A DNA stretch of 64,000 bases from Luteibacter sp. dw_328 (GTDB taxonomy: Bacteria > Pseudomonadota > Gammaproteobacteria > Xanthomonadales > Rhodanobacteraceae): NCBI RefSeq assembly GCF_018449605.1, contig NZ_JAAVUW010000001.1, positions 992,001 to 1,056,000 on the forward strand, read 5' to 3'. Of the stretch, positions 34,449 through 42,410 are shown piece by piece. The translations under genes were made by a program, and so were the position numbers. Under the pieces are notes generated by a model, which did no database searches, was not told where the DNA came from, and saw only the letters and a list, made by a program, of their open reading frames with translations. Numbering within the stretch: the stretch's first letter is position 1; the number at the start of each line of letters is the position of its first letter.

Positions 34449-34558
34449 GAAGCCGCTTCAGCGGCGATGCCTTCACTGTGGGAGCCGCTTCAGCGGCGAT
34501 GGGTGCTCGCCCCAGCCTGGCCCGCTGCCGCGGGATCGCCGATGAATCGGCTCCCACT
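34449..34558. repeat. REP-like element, mixed-arm array (R5)
   Basis: Two left units of the CCGCTTCAGCGG type followed by CCCGCTGCCGCGGG and a right unit of the GCCGATGAATCGGCTCC type. The two stem variants occur in one element, between convergent genes. Confidence 0.85.
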
Positions 34559-34579
34559 TAGAGCCCCCCCACGGGTGAA

Positions 34580-35608
34580 CTAACGCTTCAGGCTTTGCAG
34601 CTGCCGCGTCCGCTCCTCCGGACCAAGCTTCGCCAGTGCCGACACCTTCGCGAAGAACACCGGCCACGCCCTGCCCGACTGCTCGAACAGCGTCGCGAAC
34701 GACGAGGTCCACGTGTCGTACAGGCCGAACGGCAGCAATGAAGCATTGTTCAACGGCCGCGCCATCCAGCGGTCGTAACGATGATCGCCCCCCGCCTCGC
34801 CGGCACGCCACACAAGATACAGGCCGCGAAAATCCTCGAACTCTTCGGCCTTGGCGACGCGCTTGGCATCGTCCGCCCATGGCTGCGCATAGATCGCCTT
34901 GAGCCGGTCGCGCAGCGCGAGCACCTGGCCGGTAAATGCGTGATCCAGCGCGTCACCCTTCTCGTCGGGCGGCGGTAACTGGCGAGCCCGACGCCACTCG
35001 CGCACGCCTTCCTGCTCGACGAAATTCGCATACGACTCGTTGAACGACGAGTCGTCTTTCACGTAGATCTTCTGGTGCGCCAGCTCGTGGAAGATCGTCC
35101 CGACAAGGTCATCGTCGTCCCAGCGCATCATGCTGCTCAGGATGGGATCGGCGAACCAGCCCAGCGTGGAGTACGCGGGCACCTCACCCAAGGCGACGTC
35201 GTGACCGAGGGCCTTTTCGCGCGCCGCTTCGCGATCGGCAAGATCCTTGCGAAAGAAACCCCGATACGCCACACATCCCGCGATCGGAAAGCAATGCGTC
35301 ACCGCCGATACCGAGAGCTCCGGCGTGGCGAACACGTTCCACGCCACCCACGGCCGATCGAGCTGGACGTAGTAGGTATAGCTGCGGTTATCCGGCAGGT
35401 CGAGCTGCTTCGAGGCGAAACGCCGGGCCTCCAGCGCAAGCTCGAGCCGCTGGCGGGTTTTGTCGGGCGTCTTCGGATCGGCCACGACCTTGTCGATGGA
35501 GCGGCGTTGCGCGAGCAACGCCGCCTGTCCATGGGTCACGTGCGCGTAGTAGCCGAGCGAACGGCAACCGGCGAGAACGGTGATCAGGGCGAGGAAGGCA
35601 TAACGCAT
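34580..35608 (-). CDS. Putative zinc aminopeptidase lipoprotein (COG4324, PF10023)
   Basis: 342 residues. The signal peptide ends in LAGC (Cys15). The family opening SLGYYAHVTHGQAALLAQR is present, as are LGWFADPILSSM and the metallopeptidase motif FHELAHQKIYV (HExxH-like, HELAH) near residue 180, with a downstream NESYANFVEQEG that supplies Glu. PF10023 members are predicted aminopeptidases of unknown substrate. Probably anchored in the periplasm. It is divergent neither way; the cytochrome b561 gene lies 39 bases upstream on the same strand. Confidence 0.88.
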   Translation of the reverse strand: MRYAFLALITVLAGCRSLGYYAHVTHGQAALLAQRRSIDKVVADPKTPDKTRQRLELALEARRFASKQLDLPDNRSYTYYVQLDRPWVAWNVFATPELSVSAVTHCFPIAGCVAYRGFFRKDLADREAAREKALGHDVALGEVPAYSTLGWFADPILSSMMRWDDDDLVGTIFHELAHQKIYVKDDSSFNESYANFVEQEGVREWRRARQLPPPDEKGDALDHAFTGQVLALRDRLKAIYAQPWADDAKRVAKAEEFEDFRGLYLVWRAGEAGGDHRYDRWMARPLNNASLLPFGLYDTWTSSFATLFEQSGRAWPVFFAKVSALAKLGPEERTRQLQSLKR

Positions 35609-35647
35609 GCGTGCATTGTGCCTGCATCGCGCCTGGCCTTCCCGACC

Positions 35648-36187
35648 TCAATCGTTCGAACCGCCCGTCATCGACTCCAGCACACCATCACGCCGGATCA
35701 GCCCGTGCATCAGGGCGGCGCCCATATGAGCGAGGAAGGTCAGGAAGAACAGCCATGCCAGATACCGATGCGCTTCGCGGAGCCAGGCATACAGCGCCGG
35801 ACCGGCGGGCAGGATCGGCGGCAGCTGGAAACCGGACCATAGCGTCACCGGGAAGTTACCCGCCGACAGCATGCCCCAGCCGATCAACGGCATGGCGATC
35901 ATCAAGCCATAAAGCATCCAGTGCGAACCGTGCGCGGCGAGCCTCTGCCACTCTGGCATGTCCGCCGGGAGTGGCGGCGCCTTGTGCGTGAGGCGGAAGC
36001 CGAGACGGATCAAGGCCAGGATAAAGATCGTGATGCCCAGCGGCCGATGGATAGACAGCAGCCATTCGTGCTTCGCCTCGACGCTGGTCACCATGCCGGC
36101 GCCGACGAAAAGCATCGTGAGTATCAGGATCGACATCAGCCAGTGCAGCGCACGGGCGAAGGGGTGGAACGTGTCGACGCGGCTCAT
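35648..36187 (-). CDS. cybB: Cytochrome b561 family protein
   Basis: 179 residues with four transmembrane helices. Heme His candidates are in FHPFARALHWLMS (residue about 15), KHEWLLSIHRPLGI (about 47), and the HRYLAWLFFLTFLAHMGAALMHG C-terminal helix. It belongs to the YodB/CybB di-heme b561 group and could oxidise quinol or transfer electrons to periplasmic partners. It overlaps the upstream catalase-like peroxidase gene by 4 bases, so the two are co-translated, and both follow an ECF-type promoter. Confidence 0.92.
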   Translation of the reverse strand: MSRVDTFHPFARALHWLMSILILTMLFVGAGMVTSVEAKHEWLLSIHRPLGITIFILALIRLGFRLTHKAPPLPADMPEWQRLAAHGSHWMLYGLMIAMPLIGWGMLSAGNFPVTLWSGFQLPPILPAGPALYAWLREAHRYLAWLFFLTFLAHMGAALMHGLIRRDGVLESMTGGSND

Positions 36188-37263
36188 CGCTGATCCTCCT
36201 TCGGATGGGCGGTGCCGGGAAGATGACCTTCCTCACCGGTACGACGCAGATAAGAAACCGCGTACGCCGCCGAACGCGCGACGATGATGGGATCGCCCGA
36301 AATCTCGATACCGCGCGGAAGGATGGTCGGATCGTAATTGACGTCGCGGCAAGGGCCGTTCGCCTGCGGCTGGGTGCTGTCGATCACGACGACGCCCGCG
36401 TCGATCGTCTGCCGGTCGTCCGGCCAGGCCTTCGTAGCATCGTCGACCGGGTCGCCGGGTGCGGCGAGGATCATCTGCAGGTGCCAGCGCACCGGCCCCT
36501 GGGCCAGGCGCCGGGTCAGGTCGGCATCGAGGTAGTCGGTGTCGCTGGCCGCGGGTCCGCCATCACCCGTCGCCGGGGTCTCCGGCACGACCTTCCAGCG
36601 GACGGCATGGCGTTGGCCGCTGGCGTCACGCAGGTAGAACGCGTTGATACTCTGGTAAGTCTCATCGACATAACTGGGCGCGGGCTTGGCCGTCTTGATC
36701 CAACCAAGGAACGGACCCGTTTCCGGGTGGCTCATGAAGAAGGCTTTGGCCTTGTCCGGGTTCGGCTTGCCGGTGGCCGGATCAGGGCTGGTCGCCACGG
36801 TGAGGTCATAGAACGCTTGAGGCGTGGAGACCGGGAATACCGGCATGGCGTTCATGCCGGTCCGCCACTGTTCGCCGTCGGCGAGGTCGAAACGCAGCGC
36901 GAAGCTGCGGATCGGGACGCTGCTGTCGGCGGCATAGGGGTTGCCTCCCGGAAGCGCCAGGCGCCCGACCACAGGGGTGCGGCCACCGGCGAACAACGGG
37001 GACGATGAGTACTTGGCCAGCGCGCCGCTGGCCTCGAAGTAGCCACCGACGCAGATGCCCTTGGCATGGTTGCGACGAAAGCCGGGATGGTCGCCCCCAC
37101 TGGCCTGCAGCGCGTTGATGATCCGTTTAGGGGTGAGGCGCGCCGGGGTAAGCCAGCCGCCGACATAGGCGAACGCACCAGCGACAACTACAACAACAAG
37201 GCCTATCAGTGCCCAACGCCCGGCCAGGTTGGCCGGTGGGGGTCGCTTCTTGGGTTCTTGCAT
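36184..37263 (-). CDS. Membrane-anchored catalase-family peroxidase (SrpA-like)
   Basis: 359 residues. An uncleaved N-terminal helix (residues 18-40) anchors a catalase-fold domain in the periplasm. The distal heme side shows GFRRNHAKGICVGGYF, where the His should be catalytic. VGRLALPGGNPYAADSS and SFALRFDLADGEQWRTGMNAMPVF (split across residues 100-145) match the catalase-related peroxidase family. The proximal Tyr is in ARSAAYAVSYLRR. It is shorter than true catalases (about 480 residues), so it is expected to act as a peroxidase. It overlaps the b561 gene and is divergent from the ECF sigma gene. Confidence 0.9.
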   Translation of the reverse strand: MQEPKKRPPPANLAGRWALIGLVVVVVAGAFAYVGGWLTPARLTPKRIINALQASGGDHPGFRRNHAKGICVGGYFEASGALAKYSSSPLFAGGRTPVVGRLALPGGNPYAADSSVPIRSFALRFDLADGEQWRTGMNAMPVFPVSTPQAFYDLTVATSPDPATGKPNPDKAKAFFMSHPETGPFLGWIKTAKPAPSYVDETYQSINAFYLRDASGQRHAVRWKVVPETPATGDGGPAASDTDYLDADLTRRLAQGPVRWHLQMILAAPGDPVDDATKAWPDDRQTIDAGVVVIDSTQPQANGPCRDVNYDPTILPRGIEISGDPIIVARSAAYAVSYLRRTGEEGHLPGTAHPKEDQR

Positions 37264-37300
37264 GGTCCTGCTCCTTACTCGCGGGATCGCGTTTCAAGTG

Positions 37301-37328
37301 TGGGACGTACGCCCACGACTTTTATTCC
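37301..37328 (-). promoter_or_regulatory. ECF-type promoter of the catalase-b561 operon
   Basis: On the minus strand: GGAATAA (37328-37322), 14 bases, CGTCCCA (37307-37301). The same GGAATAA-N14-CGTC layout is found for the divergent sigma gene. The -10 ends 37 bases before the peroxidase ATG. Confidence 0.65.
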
Positions 37329-37336
37329 CTTCCGGG

Positions 37337-37364
37337 GGAATAATCTCCCCCGAACGGCGTCTGA
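37337..37364 (+). promoter_or_regulatory. ECF-type autoregulatory promoter of the sigma/anti-sigma operon
   Basis: GGAATAA (37337-37343), 14 bases, CGTCTGA (37358-37364). It sits 32 bases before ATG 37397. A TTCCGGGGGAA...TCCCCCGAA inverted repeat (37330-37354) overlaps the -35. The motif suits an ECF sigma factor activating its own gene. Confidence 0.65.
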
Positions 37365-37396
37365 CAGTCATGGAACGCCCAGGTACGAGGCCCGGC

Positions 37397-37909
37397 ATGT
37401 CCGACCCGCGAATCGACGAAGCCCTTCGCCCGATGCTGCCGCGCCTGCGGCGCTTCGCGCTATGGCTCGCCCGCGATCCCCATGCGGCGGACGATCTGGT
37501 TCAGTCGACAGTCGAGCGCGCCCTGTCCAAATGGGCGTCGCGCCGTGAAGACGAGAGTCTGCGCGCGTGGCTGTTCGCGATCTTGTATCGCCTGTTCCTC
37601 GACGGAAACCGCCGGGCCAGCCGTTACGCCCTGTTGCTGGGCAGCCTGCGCGAGGCGGAGCCGACCTGGCCCTCGGCCGAACGCGTCGCCATCGCGAACT
37701 CCACGCTCGCCGCCTTCGCGGCGCTGCCGGTGGAACAGCGCAGCCTGCTGCTCTGGATCACGGTCGAGGGCATGAGCTACCAGGAAGTCGCCGATATCCT
37801 CGAGATACCCATCGGCACGGTCATGTCACGCCTCTCCCGCGCCCGCCGCGCCCTACGCCTGCTCGGCGAAGGCGGCGCGGAAACCCCTCCCCTGCGACTG
37901 CTGAAATGA
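37397..37909 (+). CDS. ECF RNA polymerase sigma factor
   Basis: 170 residues from ATG 37397, preceded by CGAGG; an alternative ATG at 37370 would overlap the region just after the promoter -10. Sigma-2 shows LRRFALWLARDPHAADDLVQ and then AWLFAILYRLFLDGNR. Sigma-4 is PVEQRSLLLWITVEGMSYQ-EVADILEIPIGTVMSRLSRARR (helix-turn-helix). The association with a catalase-like peroxidase and b561 suggests the ECF26-type group. It overlaps the anti-sigma gene by 4 bases (ATGA). It likely directs the two divergent promoters at 37301-37364. Confidence 0.93.
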   Translation: MSDPRIDEALRPMLPRLRRFALWLARDPHAADDLVQSTVERALSKWASRREDESLRAWLFAILYRLFLDGNRRASRYALLLGSLREAEPTWPSAERVAIANSTLAAFAALPVEQRSLLLWITVEGMSYQEVADILEIPIGTVMSRLSRARRALRLLGEGGAETPPLRLLK

Positions 37910-38667
37910 ACACCACGCCCCCCAGCGAACACGACATCCATGCGTACGTGGACGGCCACCTCGACGGCGCACGGCGCGGCGAAGTGGAGCGCTACCTCAG
38001 CCGTCACCCCGAGCGAGCCGACGAGGTTCACGCATGGCGACAGGACGCCCAGCAGCTGCGTACACTGCTGGCCGGCGACCTCGGTACGACACCCGCCCAG
38101 GATGCAGCCATGGACCCGGTGGTCATCCGTACGCAGCGTCACGGCCGTCGCATGGCACGGGCCGCCATGGCCGCGGGGCTGGTCCTGTGCCTGGCCCTGG
38201 GCGGCATCGGCGGCTGGGTGGCCCGTGGCATGGGTAACGGCAGCTCGGCGCCGATGGCCGACGCCATGCAGGCCTACCAGCTACTCGCCGTCGATCACGG
38301 CGTGGGCATGGATATCACCACCGGCAATGAAGGCGACCTGCGGGCCTGGCTGGCCGGGCGCGTCGGTGCCACCGTGCACCTGCCCGACCTTGCCGACGCC
38401 GGTTTCCGGCCGATGGGCGGAAGGCTCTTTGCCACCGACCAGGGCCCGGCCGCAATGGTTCTGTACGATGACGGCAACGGACATACGGTGAGCTTCTACG
38501 TACGCCCACCCGGTGCCGCCCGGCACCTGCTGCCCCGCGGCGAGCGCGAAGACAACGGCCTGCTGGCCAATTACTGGTCGGATGGCTGGCATAACTACGC
38601 CGTGGTGGCGCTGGCCGACGCGGCAGGCCGCGCGGCCGCACAGCGCGTCGTCATCAAGTCAATCTGA
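37906..38667 (+). CDS. Transmembrane anti-sigma factor
   Basis: 253 residues. The N-terminal domain HDIHAYVDGHLDGARRGEVE is a typical anti-sigma domain, but it lacks the HxxxCxxC zinc motif, so thiol sensing is unlikely. One transmembrane helix (about residues 81-104, AAGLVLCLALGGIGGWVARG) leads to a periplasmic domain of about 145 residues (DLRAWLAGRVGATVHLPDL; GFRPMGGRLFATDQGPAAM). This domain is the usual sensor half of RsiW/ChrR-unlike anti-sigmas in Proteobacteria. It is expected to hold the ECF factor until a periplasmic oxidative or envelope signal arrives. Confidence 0.88.
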   Translation: MNTTPPSEHDIHAYVDGHLDGARRGEVERYLSRHPERADEVHAWRQDAQQLRTLLAGDLGTTPAQDAAMDPVVIRTQRHGRRMARAAMAAGLVLCLALGGIGGWVARGMGNGSSAPMADAMQAYQLLAVDHGVGMDITTGNEGDLRAWLAGRVGATVHLPDLADAGFRPMGGRLFATDQGPAAMVLYDDGNGHTVSFYVRPPGAARHLLPRGEREDNGLLANYWSDGWHNYAVVALADAAGRAAAQRVVIKSI

Positions 38668-38682
38668 CGCACGTCCTGCTCT

Positions 38683-38767
38683 CGTAGGGGCCGATTCATC
38701 GGCGAATGGGTGCTGGCGGTAACGTTGCCTGCTGCCGCGGGATCGCCGATGAATCGGCTCCTACAAG
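38683..38767. repeat. REP-like element, inverted pair (R6)
   Basis: GTAGGGGCCGATTCATCGGC left arm, GCTGCCGCGGGATCGCC centre and GATGAATCGGCTCCTACAAG right arm, between the convergent anti-sigma and lolD genes. Confidence 0.9.
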
Positions 38768-38785
38768 GGGTACTGGCTCTTAAGC

Positions 38786-39478
38786 TCAGCGCTCGTGCAA
38801 TTCGCCCGAATGCAATTCCAGCGTCCGGTCCATCTTCCCGGCCAGACGCGAGTCATGGGTCACCAGCACGAAGCTCGTGCCGATTTCGCGGTTGAGTTCG
38901 ACCATCAACTCGTAGACCGCCGCCGCGTTGGCTTCATCCAGGTTGCCGGTCGGCTCGTCGCCAAGCACGCAGGCCGGCCGCGTCACCAGCGCCCGCGCAA
39001 CGGCGCAGCGCTGCCGCTCACCACCGGACATCTCCGCCGGACGATGACGCAGGCGCGCGCTAAGGCCCACACGATCGAGCAAAGCCGTGGCTTCCTTCTG
39101 CGCCTGCGCAATGGCCACACCGCGAATCAACAGCGGCATGCACACGTTTTCCAGCGCCGTGAACTCGGGCAGCAGATGATGGAACTGGTAGATGAAACCC
39201 AGTGAGCGATTGCGCTCGCGACCGCGCTCGGCGTCCGACAACTCGGACAGCACGCGGCCGTTCACCTCGACCTTGCCCGCCGTCAGCGTGTCCAGGCCGC
39301 CGATGATGTGCAGCAGGGTCGACTTGCCCGAGCCGGACGCACCGACGATGGACATGGTCTCACCGCGGCGCAGGGAGAAATTCACGTTGGAAAGGACGCC
39401 CGTACGCAGGTCGCCTTCCTCGTAGACCTTGGCCACGCCGGTGGCGCGCAGGACGATGTCGTCGTTCGGCTTATTCAT
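38786..39478 (-). CDS. lolD: Lipoprotein-releasing ABC transporter ATP-binding protein
   Basis: 230 residues. Walker A GASGSGKSTLLHIIGGLD, the LolD motif FIYQFHHLLPEFTALENVCMP (split across the Q-loop), signature EMSGGERQRCAVARAL and Walker B VLGDEPTGNLDEAN are present. It energises release of lipoproteins from the inner membrane to LolA. Its start overlaps the lolC stop by 8 bases. No lolE-like second permease is in this window. Confidence 0.96.
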   Translation of the reverse strand: MNKPNDDIVLRATGVAKVYEEGDLRTGVLSNVNFSLRRGETMSIVGASGSGKSTLLHIIGGLDTLTAGKVEVNGRVLSELSDAERGRERNRSLGFIYQFHHLLPEFTALENVCMPLLIRGVAIAQAQKEATALLDRVGLSARLRHRPAEMSGGERQRCAVARALVTRPACVLGDEPTGNLDEANAAAVYELMVELNREIGTSFVLVTHDSRLAGKMDRTLELHSGELHER

Positions 39479-40712
39479 AACGGAGCGCCTGGGCGGGCTG
39501 CGTGCGCGAGGCGCGCCACGCCGGGTACAGGGTGGCCAGCAGGGAGAAGATAAAGGTCACCAGCACCACCCAGCCCACGTCGGACCACAGCAACTGGCTC
39601 GGCAGTTCGCTGATGTAATAGACATCTGGCGACAGGAAGGTCTGCCCGGTGACGTGCTCGATCCACTTCACCAGGCCCGGCAGGTTGAACGAGAGCAACG
39701 CACCGAGAAACACACCGAAACCGATGCCGACGATACCGACCAGGATGCCCTGGACCATGAACATGCCCATGATGCTGCGGGGCGTGGAACCCAGCGTGCG
39801 CAGGATAGCGATGTCGGCTTGCTTGTCGGTCACCAGCATCATCAGCATCGAAATCAGGTTGATCACCGCGACGAGGATGATCAGCGACAGGATGACGAAC
39901 ATCACCGTCTTCTCCATGTCGATCGCGCGGAAGAAATTCGCGTGCGTGTCCATCCAGGTTTCGACGCGATAGGCCTGGCCGAGCTTGTTCACCAGCTCCT
40001 GGGCGACGGGCCATGCCTGGCGCATGTCGTCCAGCTTGAGGCGGATACCCGTGGGACCGGCGAGGCCATTGAGCCGTTCGGCGTCCGGCATGGACACGAG
40101 CGCGAGATTCGCATCGTATTCCTGCATACCCAGTTCGAAGATGCCGCTGACGGTGAAGCTGCGCAGCTTGGGTACCGCCCCCATGGGCGTGGCCGTGAAC
40201 TGCGGCACCACGACGGTGAGCTTGTCGCCCACGTTCACGCCGAGCGTGAGGGCGAGCTCACGACCGAGGATGATCTTCCAGCTCCGATCGGTCAGGTCGG
40301 ACATCTTGCCTTCGACCATGTGCTTGTCGAGGTCGGAGACGTTCGGCTCCATCGACGGCACCACGCCGCGAATCAGTGCGCCACTGGGCCGCTTGGCCTG
40401 CAGGAAGGCCTGGGTTTCGACATACGGCGCCGCACCGAGCACATGCTTGGTGCCCTCGGCCGTTTTCACCGCGGTCTGCCAGTTCTGCACGGTGTCGTCG
40501 ATGCCGGAGACGGTCACGTGCGACACGGCACCGAGGATGCGTGTGCGCAGTTCGCTGTCGAAACCGTTCATCACCGACATCACCGTGATGAGCGCAGTGA
40601 CGCTGATCGCGATGCAGACGATCGACACGGTGGAAATGAAGGAAATGAACTGGTTGCGACGCTTGGCGCGCGTGTAGCGCAGTCCGATAAAGAGTTCGAG
40701 GGGTCTGAACAT
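39471..40712 (-). CDS. lolC: Lipoprotein-releasing ABC transporter permease (LolC/LolE)
   Basis: 413 residues from ATG 40712; the open frame further upstream is not conserved. The N-terminus MFRPLELFIGLRYTRAKRRN with the first transmembrane helix (FISTVSIVCIAISVTALITV) is diagnostic. There is a periplasmic MacB-like domain of about 200 residues, then three helices and the end WRASRTQPAQALRYE. It forms the membrane part of the LolCDE complex. With a single permease gene here, it may function as a LolF-type homodimer (inference). Confidence 0.93.
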   Translation of the reverse strand: MFRPLELFIGLRYTRAKRRNQFISFISTVSIVCIAISVTALITVMSVMNGFDSELRTRILGAVSHVTVSGIDDTVQNWQTAVKTAEGTKHVLGAAPYVETQAFLQAKRPSGALIRGVVPSMEPNVSDLDKHMVEGKMSDLTDRSWKIILGRELALTLGVNVGDKLTVVVPQFTATPMGAVPKLRSFTVSGIFELGMQEYDANLALVSMPDAERLNGLAGPTGIRLKLDDMRQAWPVAQELVNKLGQAYRVETWMDTHANFFRAIDMEKTVMFVILSLIILVAVINLISMLMMLVTDKQADIAILRTLGSTPRSIMGMFMVQGILVGIVGIGFGVFLGALLSFNLPGLVKWIEHVTGQTFLSPDVYYISELPSQLLWSDVGWVVLVTFIFSLLATLYPAWRASRTQPAQALRYE

Positions 40713-40810
40713 ACCTGTCGATCGCAGCCTGTAGTAAGGGAGCCCGCCACGAAAGGCATGCACCGCGCGGCAGAGTGCCCGATGCCGCCGGTTCCGGCAA
40801 GCTGGCCGCC

Positions 40811-41221
40811 TCATCGCGCCGCGGAAAGACGGGCCCTGAGGACCCGCAGATGGTCCGCATCGGTATTGTCGGGCAGCATGGCCACATGGGCTGCTCCGCC
40901 CTTCCACCGAAAATGCAGGAAGACCGAGGTTCCGACCACGCGCGAGGCCACGAGTTCGGCCGGAAAGGCGCGCCCCATGCGGTCCCGTACCGTCCAGAGG
41001 CCGTCGAAGGCCCAGTCCAGCGCCCCGATGGGCGGCCTGCGACCATGCGCCGCACGCACGAGCCCCACCGTCGCGACAACGGCGGCGAGCGCCCAGCGGA
41101 GGATCCAGGGTAGCGAGGTGAACAAGGGGGCGATCGTGGCGAGGACGACCGCCAGGAGCACGAAACGGCTCAGAAAAGGCGAAGGCCTCAGGTCAAAGCT
41201 GATGCCGTGAGCGGATCTCAT
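40811..41221 (-). CDS. ygfX: YgfX-like inner membrane protein
   Basis: 136 residues from ATG 41221. An N-terminal SFDLRPSPFLSRF region is followed by two transmembrane helices (about residues 21-37 and 42-58), and a C-terminal beta-rich part with RAFPAELVASRVVGTSVFLHF. This layout matches YgfX (once proposed as toxin CptA). It overlaps the 3' end of the sdhE gene by 29 bases, the same arrangement as ygfY-ygfX in E. coli. Function is unsettled. Confidence 0.7.
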   Translation of the reverse strand: MRSAHGISFDLRPSPFLSRFVLLAVVLATIAPLFTSLPWILRWALAAVVATVGLVRAAHGRRPPIGALDWAFDGLWTVRDRMGRAFPAELVASRVVGTSVFLHFRWKGGAAHVAMLPDNTDADHLRVLRARLSAAR

Positions 41222-41444
41222 CGATGATTGCCTGCCAGTCGTCGCGGGGGGCACGGGCATGGCCCATCACCCAATCCCAGAGATCGGGATCCTGCACGTC
41301 CAGAAGTTCGTCGAATGCCATCCGTTTCGCTTCATCCGCGTCAGCGTAGCGCTCGTCCAGCCAGCCGCCGAACAGGCGATCGAGCTCGCGCGTACCCCGA
41401 CGGGTGCGCCAGCGCAGGCGCTTGAGGCGGGCTTCTTCCATCAT
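41193..41444 (-). CDS. sdhE: FAD assembly factor SdhE (SDHAF2/YgfY)
   Basis: 83 residues. The RGxxE motif appears as TRRGTRELDRLFGGWLDERY, and DLWDWVMGHARAP is the conserved helix. SdhE promotes covalent attachment of FAD to SdhA and FrdA. It lies behind sdhB, separated by a REP-like array, which fits its role in maturing the enzyme encoded upstream. The double Met at the start leaves one codon uncertainty. Confidence 0.92.
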   Translation of the reverse strand: MMEEARLKRLRWRTRRGTRELDRLFGGWLDERYADADEAKRMAFDELLDVQDPDLWDWVMGHARAPRDDWQAIIDEIRSRHQL

Positions 41445-41461
41445 AGGAGGTCTGGCGCTCT

Positions 41462-41583
41462 CTGTAGGAGCCGATTCATCGGCGATCGGGTGCTTGCGAC
41501 ATCCCCGCGGCCTGTGGGAGCCGCTTCAGCGGCGATGGGTGCTTGCGGCGAGCACCCATTCGCCGATGAATCGGCTCCTACAT
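41462..41583. repeat. REP-like element, three units (R7)
   Basis: Two direct units (one CCGATTCATCGG type, one CCGCTTCAGCGG type), then an inverted CCGATGAATCGG unit. It lies between sdhE and sdhB. Confidence 0.9.
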
Positions 41584-41603
41584 AGAGCCATCGCCGCCTA
41601 CAT

Positions 41604-42389
41604 TCAGGCCGAGCGGCGCTGCACGATCAGCTTCTTGATCTCCGCGATGGCCTTGGCGGGATTGAGACCCTTCGGGCAGGTGCGCGCGCAGTTCATGATC
41701 GTGTGGCAACGGTAGAGCTTGAACGGATCTTCGAGATCGTCCAGGCGCGCACCGGTGTCTTCGTCACGGCTGTCGACGATCCAACGGTAAGCCTGCAGGA
41801 GGATCGCCGGACCGAGGTAACGGTCGCCGTTCCACCAGTAGCTCGGGCACGACGTGGAGCAGCAGGCGCAGAGGATGCACTCGTAGAGACCGTCGAGCTT
41901 CTTGCGGTCTTCCGGCGACTGCAGGCGCTCCTTATCCGCAGGAGCCGGGCTCTGCGTGCGAATCCACGGTTTGATGGACGCGAACTGGGCGTAGAAGTGC
42001 GTGAGATCGGGCACCAGATCCTTCACCACCGGCATGTGCGGCAGCGGGTAGATGTTGACCGTACCGCCACTGCACTCGTCGATGGCCCGGGTGCAGGCCA
42101 GCGTATTGGTGCCGTCGATGTTCATCGCGCACGAACCGCAAATGCCTTCACGGCACGAGCGGCGCAGCGAGAGCGTCGAGTCGATCTCGTTCTTGATCTT
42201 CAGCAGGGCGTCGAGAACCATCGGACCGCACGTATCGAGATCCACCTCGTACGTGTCGGTGCGCGGGTTCTGGCCGTCGTCCGGCGTCCAGCGATAGACC
42301 TTGAAGGTGCGCACGTTCTTCGCGCCCTTCGCCGGGAAATGCTTGCCGGCCTGGATCTTGGAATTCTTGGGTAGCGTGAACTCTGCCAC
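41604..42389 (-). CDS. sdhB: Succinate dehydrogenase iron-sulfur subunit
   Basis: 261 residues. The [2Fe-2S] ligands are in [18 protein letters not shown] with a later LACTRAID. The [4Fe-4S]/[3Fe-4S] domain is [17 protein letters not shown] and [20 protein letters not shown]. It passes electrons from SdhA to ubiquinone at SdhCD in the inner membrane. It is the last of the sdhCDAB set, 21 bases after sdhA. Confidence 0.98.
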   Translation of the reverse strand: MAEFTLPKNSKIQAGKHFPAKGAKNVRTFKVYRWTPDDGQNPRTDTYEVDLDTCGPMVLDALLKIKNEIDSTLSLRRSCREGICGSCAMNIDGTNTLACTRAIDECSGGTVNIYPLPHMPVVKDLVPDLTHFYAQFASIKPWIRTQSPAPADKERLQSPEDRKKLDGLYECILCACCSTSCPSYWWNGDRYLGPAILLQAYRWIVDSRDEDTGARLDDLEDPFKLYRCHTIMNCARTCPKGLNPAKAIAEIKKLIVQRRSA

Positions 42390-42410
42390 GATTGCCTCTC
42401 CGGTCCGGTA

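Noticed and set aside
37330-37354. Inverted repeat TTCCGGGGGAA/TCCCCCGAA as a terminator
   Set aside because: No T-run follows and it overlaps a promoter element of divergent genes; kept only as a possible operator.
40713-40907. In-frame N-terminal extension of lolC
   Set aside because: Lacks the conserved start and a signal; the family starts at MFRPLELFIG.
40811-41444. sdhE-ygfX as a toxin-antitoxin module (CptBA)
   Set aside because: SdhE has a well-supported flavinylation role and sits by sdh; the toxin claim for YgfX is not settled.
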